Below are positions 59,326 through 64,000 of a stretch of 64,000 nt of DNA, piece by piece. The stretch lies in contig CM074185.1 of assembly GCA_037179385.1 (NCBI GenBank), forward strand, positions 9,853,371 through 9,917,370, given 5' to 3'. Position numbers and translations under genes: made by a program. The notes below the pieces were generated by a model. It saw only the letters and a program-made list of their open reading frames with translations. It searched no databases and was not told where the DNA came from. Each line of letters starts with the position of its first letter. The stretch's first letter is position 1. This DNA comes from Holothuria scabra. Taxonomy: Eukaryota > Echinodermata > Holothuroidea > Aspidochirotida > Holothuriidae.

Positions 59326-61605
59326 ATAGTTCTCATGAATTCAACAAGCGGACAAGTAAAAAAGCAATTTCAAATTGCATGCCAAAACACGTGCAAAGAT
59401 TTTGAAAGAGCGTAAAAAAAACTACATGAATGTAGTAATATATACAAACGAATATTCTTTGACATACTTATTAAAACGATAATTTGAAAGAAAAAAACTT
59501 CCCAGAAAGGATATAATAGCAAAATAACTGAAAAGAATGCATTCAGGTTTTCAGACAGAGATTACAATAAACACAATAAAATGTACAAAAGTACTTTTGA
59601 AAACCATTGCATATTGAGCAAAAGAAAATTGTACTGATCTCGCAATTTCCATTTACAAATGCGCACATCTGATATGTACACCAATGAGATATGGAGGAGT
59701 GCACGATCTTTGGGCGCCTGAGAAGTCTACGTCGTGGGAACTTCTTTGATTCTTCTTTGCTTCTATGTTTTGCTTCCGAATGGACGTCTAGTGACATCCA
59801 TGCAGAAGGTCCGCTGTACAAAAGGAGACAGCATGCAATAAGCCAAATCAGAGCTGTTACTGCGCATGTGTTATGATTACGTTCTATACCCCTATGACCT
59901 ATAACTTTGGGAGATTCACGCCTTAAGAACAACACAGTAAACCTAAAGTCGCTTATTACCTTAACATCAACCCGGAAGTCGCTAACGAATTGTTTGAAGG
60001 AAGCACTGTTCATTATTGAGTTTTCACGGCTTCAGTCTAAGTAATATGAAACTTTGCTCTCATAACTTCTTTAAATTGTCAACGATTTTTAACACGGCGC
60101 CGCTCATGCTGTGACGTCGCTTCTTGAAAAAGCAACATAGACACTCCAGTTCATCAAAGGCGGTGTGGGGTGTAACTAATATCTGAGTTTGTTACATGAT
60201 CTATGGCCTCAAATGAGCTATGCTTTCATTGTGTTCACACTGCGTGAAAAGCAATTAACACATGCTAACTGACCTGTAAGCTCACCCCAAATGTTACGTA
60301 ACTTTTTGTGTATTGAAACACATCTTTTACTGTCAATCAATAAATCAGATATGAAACTTGACTCAATCAAGTCTGCATGTAGTGGGCTTCTTTTCCTCCC
60401 TGAAGCGATAAGAGTTAATCAGGCAGAGAAGAAGGATGTAACAAAAAGTAAGAGGGAACGTTTCACTGCCGGTGAAAAGAAAATTTCAGTTTTAAATGAA
60501 AAAAAACTTTGTTACACTTTTTCCTGCTATTGGTAGGCATTTCCACACTTGTAAGCAATTTGAACTAATAGCAACCGAAAAGCTCCATAATAACAAGAAG
60601 AAATTTCGGGCAGGAAGGGAACTACACTGGATTTTTCAGATTTATAATCTCTCCCCAGTGGAAACGAATATAAAAGACCTAAGCCTTAGTAGAGAGTGCA
60701 CCTGGCTTAGTTTTGTTGTATCGTTGTTCTTTCCTTTTATTTTCTTTTTTTTTTTCTTGCTATTTTTTTGTTGTTGCTATCTGCTTTTTGTGTGTTTCTG
60801 CTGCGTAATCGGTTTAGGCCTAAATTATAGAGGTAAAAAGGGAAGGTCTTTCCTTGCAGAACGTCGCGTGTTTATTGAATTTAGCGAGTTTATTAAGCGA
60901 GGTTTGCATGCTTTTGATATTTTTCTACAACACTAATGCGCATGAAATACATGCATTAAACCATAGAATAACAGTGGCAGATGTCACGGCATGTACGTAA
61001 ACTGTTTGTCAAAGAATAGGCGTAAATGTCAAAAGTGCCCAATTGCGAGGCCGTGGTTAGACAACATGTTTTTATCAATATAAAAAATGACTCTGTGATT
61101 GTTGATAAGTAAAAAATATTAACAGCTAATAAGTAAACGGAGCAGTCCCATATTTGGTAGAAAATCTGAAAAGGCGTCAGTTATCGATTTGAGTTGTTAG
61201 GGGGAGGGGGAGGGGACGACCCCCTAAATGTATAGAATCTACTGCTTTTAATTTTGAATTTTCGATTGGTCACACTGACAGAATAATGTGGTCCTGCTGA
61301 AAGGAGTGCTGTGAAAAAATACTCTTGCATGATTGCAGCTGAATTTTTGTAAAATATTAAAATTGAGTGAAAAATTTGTATTTCTTACGGTGATCTAGTG
61401 CTGAATTAGTAATTGCAATATTAAGATATTGTAATAATGAAGAATACTGCATCAACTACTTTGCATATCGGGGTTGAAACTTGGGTGGGCCCTGGGAACT
61501 TAAAAATGCAGTAGAGAAATATTTTCAGATAGTATTCAGTATAACCATCAATTAAAATTACACAAGGCGATGTCCATAAGTAGCTTCCTTTGTTGCCGTC
61601 TCTCG
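59326..61605. other. 3' flank of copy 2, no gene seen
   Basis: Matches the 3' flank of copy 1. No frame is kept better than chance. Confidence 0.4.
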
Positions 61606-62499
61606 TCACGTGTCACCGGTGTACATGGACGTAAGGGACTCTTTCTCTCAGGGGGCGGCGACTTTTAGCGAGACTCCAGATCCCTACACCGGGCATAATA
61701 ACTGTCAGATTAAGGCACGAAGGTCTGCCCGATTCAGCAAAGTTTTGGGGCAATGGTGGGGGGAGGGGGGGCTGCAGCCCCTGTGTCCCCTACGGCCATG
61801 CCGGTGTAATGACAACATTCAAGGCTCACTCTGTCACGTGTCCAATATGCACAAAGGTACGATCAAGTTCATTTTTACTGCCCACTTATTGATCAAGCAA
61901 GATAATGATATTCATTAATATTTGGTCATATTTGCAACAGACGTGTAAGAAGCACGTAGCCACTGTATATAATTAAATGCTATTTTATAATAATTTTGCC
62001 GGTTTTTAACTAACTTCAATCAATTTTGAGAGGAAGGTGGAATCGATAATAATCATGACTGAATCAAGAAATATCTCTTTTTATCTCATTTTTGTACCAT
62101 CATGCTGTCTTTTATTTAGCATGTACTTTGTACTGGTCCGATTCCTGAGAGAACTTTTCCCCAACGCAGCTTTTTGTAACTGCAGGACCATCATACGACA
62201 TAATGTGTCACCTCCCATGACACTTGTTCAATATTTCATACTGGCTAGATCCCGTAGCTAAACCTCCGCAGGTACGATCGGCCGCACAGTTCAATAATAT
62301 ATATGATCAATTGACTGTTGATATATTTAAAACATGACGCCATTTTGCGTCTCAGTCCTCGTCCAAAAATTCGAACAGTCAAACCTTTCCCTATCATATC
62401 TTGAAACAACTCTAGGATACGTTCCCTTTCAATGGAAATTCGAAACAAATAGCACTTACTTGACACTCCCTGTACTTTGACATAACACCAATTACCTTC
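61606..62499. other. Intergenic, possible solo hAT end
   Basis: A G-rich run followed by GCTGCAGCCCC and CCTACGGCCATGCCGG (61755-61805) looks like one end of a hAT element beside the duplication border. I could not pair it. No gene seen. Confidence 0.4.
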
Positions 62500-62503
62500 T
62501 TAA

Positions 62504-62601
62504 GGCCCCTATACACGATCAGTTTTTTCACCAATTAATTGATGTCAATTAATTGATATCAAGCAATTGAGGGAAAATGATCGTGTGGGGGGGGGGGGCC
62601 T
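62504..62601. mobile_element. Small TTAA-type MITE (98 bp)
   Basis: GGCCCC then ACACGATCA on the left is matched by TGATCGTGT, a G-run and GGCCT on the right. TTAA flanks both ends (62500-62503 and 62602-62605). The core contains AATTAATTGATGTCAATTAA, itself self-complementary. Non-coding. Confidence 0.65.
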
Positions 62602-62606
62602 TTAAG

Positions 62607-63160
62607 TTGATTGAATCACTCCCTGATTGAATCGATTTGATTGTCCGCAAATATTGATGGATCAAATTCTCTTTGAAATTTATTGACGACTCTTCAAATT
62701 TTTCGACCACTTCTCCTTCTTTGTACGGTTTGGAGTATGGGCCAGGGCAATAACTAGACCCTATCAACTCAAAGATTTTGATCAGAACGAAAATTGACAA
62801 TTAAGTTGAAAAAACTTTGCTTTGTGTGTAAGGAACGTCAATTAATAAGCTAAGTTCGGTATTTCGTTGCCGCATGGAATTGTGGGGCACAGCGTGGGAT
62901 ATACAAACCGAGTTTAGTACGAAGCGTTCATCGTTGCCTTGTTTCGTCAGTACGTGCATACAACACTATCTTATTGTCTAGCCAAGTCGAACGAAGATGG
63001 GTTAGTTAATGAGATGGAGTTTTCGGCCCAGTTTCCAACCTATCAGTTCAAGTCGAGTCGGCAATGGCCTTTTTTCCAGTTGTGGCTAACTGGTTTGTTT
63101 TCCCTACTCCTTGCTTATGTGGAGCATTACGCACAACGGCAGTGGGTTCCATTTTTAGAG
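62607..63160. other. Intergenic, no gene seen
   Basis: No recognisable gene or element. Confidence 0.45.
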
Positions 63161-63165
63161 TCTTT

Positions 63166-63238
63166 GGTATGACTCGACCTGGGAATCGAACACGGGCCTT
63201 CCCCGTGAGAGGCGGATGCTTTGCCATTAGACCGAACA
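63166..63238 (-). tRNA. tRNA-like sequence, Glu(CTC)/Gly-like, probably a pseudogene or SINE head
   Basis: On the minus strand: a box A-like GGTCTAATGGCAAAGCA, an anticodon loop CTCTCAC (63205-63211, anticodon CTC at 63207-63209) and a box B-like GTTCGATTCCC. The anticodon stem TCCGC/GGGGA has one mismatch, the T stem CCGTG/CCCAG has two, and the acceptor ends hardly pair. It looks like a decayed tRNA copy or the head of a tRNA-derived SINE, not a working tRNA gene. Confidence 0.5.
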
Positions 63239-63239
63239 C

Positions 63240-64000
63240 GCGATCTCGAACGGAGATGGATTCTCCCTGCTATACTATACGGCAGATTATACGGCAGATT
63301 AATTTTACACCAAACTGCCAAAAGACAAGTTATACACAATCCACTGCACAAAACCACACTTGAGATATCCCTCCTTACGTTATGGATGGATTACGAAAGA
63401 ATGATTTCACCACTGTGCGGGATTGGTTTGTTTATCCCGACGATTAGGACGATGTGCGCATGTGCATAGGTACCAAAACGAGTTACCAAATTGACTTATT
63501 GAAGTAAAATTGTATGGGGGCCCTTACTGGTCATCTTTTCCGGCCATTAGTAGGCATTTAATTTGTCTCTGGCCAGTTGGATTGCGAAAACGTTATAGCG
63601 CTGTCCATAAAATTAGGACCTCTCCATTCAGCCGGGTGCTTTATCATTCTGTCCACCTTCCAGCGTCCCCCATCACGCAGTTCGTAGGCTGTCTACTCAA
63701 TTGAATTGATTCCAAATTTATGTCGATTTCTAAATTGTTTCAAAACAATTTGAACTGTTCTCTAAATTCAAAAAGTTGAACAACATACTTTATTTGAAAT
63801 TCACACAGGTGGAGGAATAAACTGTTTTCGACTGGGACTAAGTAACATTTTTAACATTTTGCAGTATGGTTCGCTTGGAGAATGGGTACATTTTAGCGAC
63901 CCTAGAACAATTTATTTCAACGATTAAGCAAACGTTAAAAACATTACTGCTTTGGGGAAAAGTAATGAGTTCCTCGTCCTTAAATTGAGGGGGCGGGAGC
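63240..64000. other. Intergenic, no gene seen
   Basis: Short frames only; no family recognised and no clear repeat to the window's end. Confidence 0.45.

Larger units (their letters stand above)
56868..61605. repeat. Tandem duplication, copy 2 (about 4.7 kb)
   Basis: Repeats 51463-56867 and loses homology after CCGTCTCTCGTCAC at about 61605. It lacks about 650 bp present in copy 1 (the join is near 59632) and has small indels. Confidence 0.93.

Overview
The window is nuclear DNA of an animal, AT-rich and full of transposon debris. The only recognisable genes are five paralogs of one family: a C3HC4 RING finger, a filamin/ABP280-type Ig repeat and an NHL beta-propeller (TRIM2/TRIM3/TRIM71-like, but with no visible B-box or coiled coil). 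Spliced genes with one large terminal exon, tandem NHL-type RING ligases and abundant TTAA and hAT MITEs suggest a marine deuterostome invertebrate. An echinoderm such as a sea cucumber, or a hemichordate, is my guess from general character; nothing in the window proves it.

Layout. 1-4938: tandem satellite, about 354 bp per unit, cut by the left edge, with a TTAA-flanked MITE-like core in every unit. 4939-12900: intergenic, holding a 912-bp hAT-type element with a second MITE inside it, TTAA-type MITE pieces and a (CA)n tract. 12901-14547: the one intact RING-filamin-NHL exon, on the minus strand. 15636-18192: a nested inverted-repeat (foldback) element. 18212-28792 and 29542-38313: two copies of a segmental duplication, each with a plus-strand RING-filamin-NHL gene that is now broken. 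38314-51462: long intergenic stretch with a 944-bp palindrome, hammerhead-ribozyme-like hairpins set in (TA)n tracts, a repeat rich in AGGTCA half-sites and a small foldback element. 51463-61605: a younger tandem duplication, each copy with a RING-filamin-NHL gene carrying a single, different, late nonsense codon. 61606-64000: intergenic, with a small TTAA MITE and a tRNA-like sequence.

Gene model. In all five paralogs the domains lie in one exon that starts just after a pyrimidine-rich AG acceptor and reads from a phase-0 junction (AGY = Ser). Very short ATG exons ending in GTGAGT/GTAAGT donors in the same phase lie upstream: MAVSMSK at 21854, MAISRSK at 32391 and MAE at 49832 on the plus strand, and possibly MAQ at 21209 on the minus strand. 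The youngest copy (57838-59325) has no visible first exon of its own, so it is either a dead duplicate or an alternative last exon of the 49832 transcript.

Functional reading. By family knowledge these would be RING E3 ubiquitin ligases with an NHL propeller that binds RNA or protein. Four of the five carry frame lesions, so the locus looks like a cluster in rapid birth-and-death evolution, unless the lesions come from assembly or from one haplotype. I saw no bacterial, organellar or recognisable viral genes.
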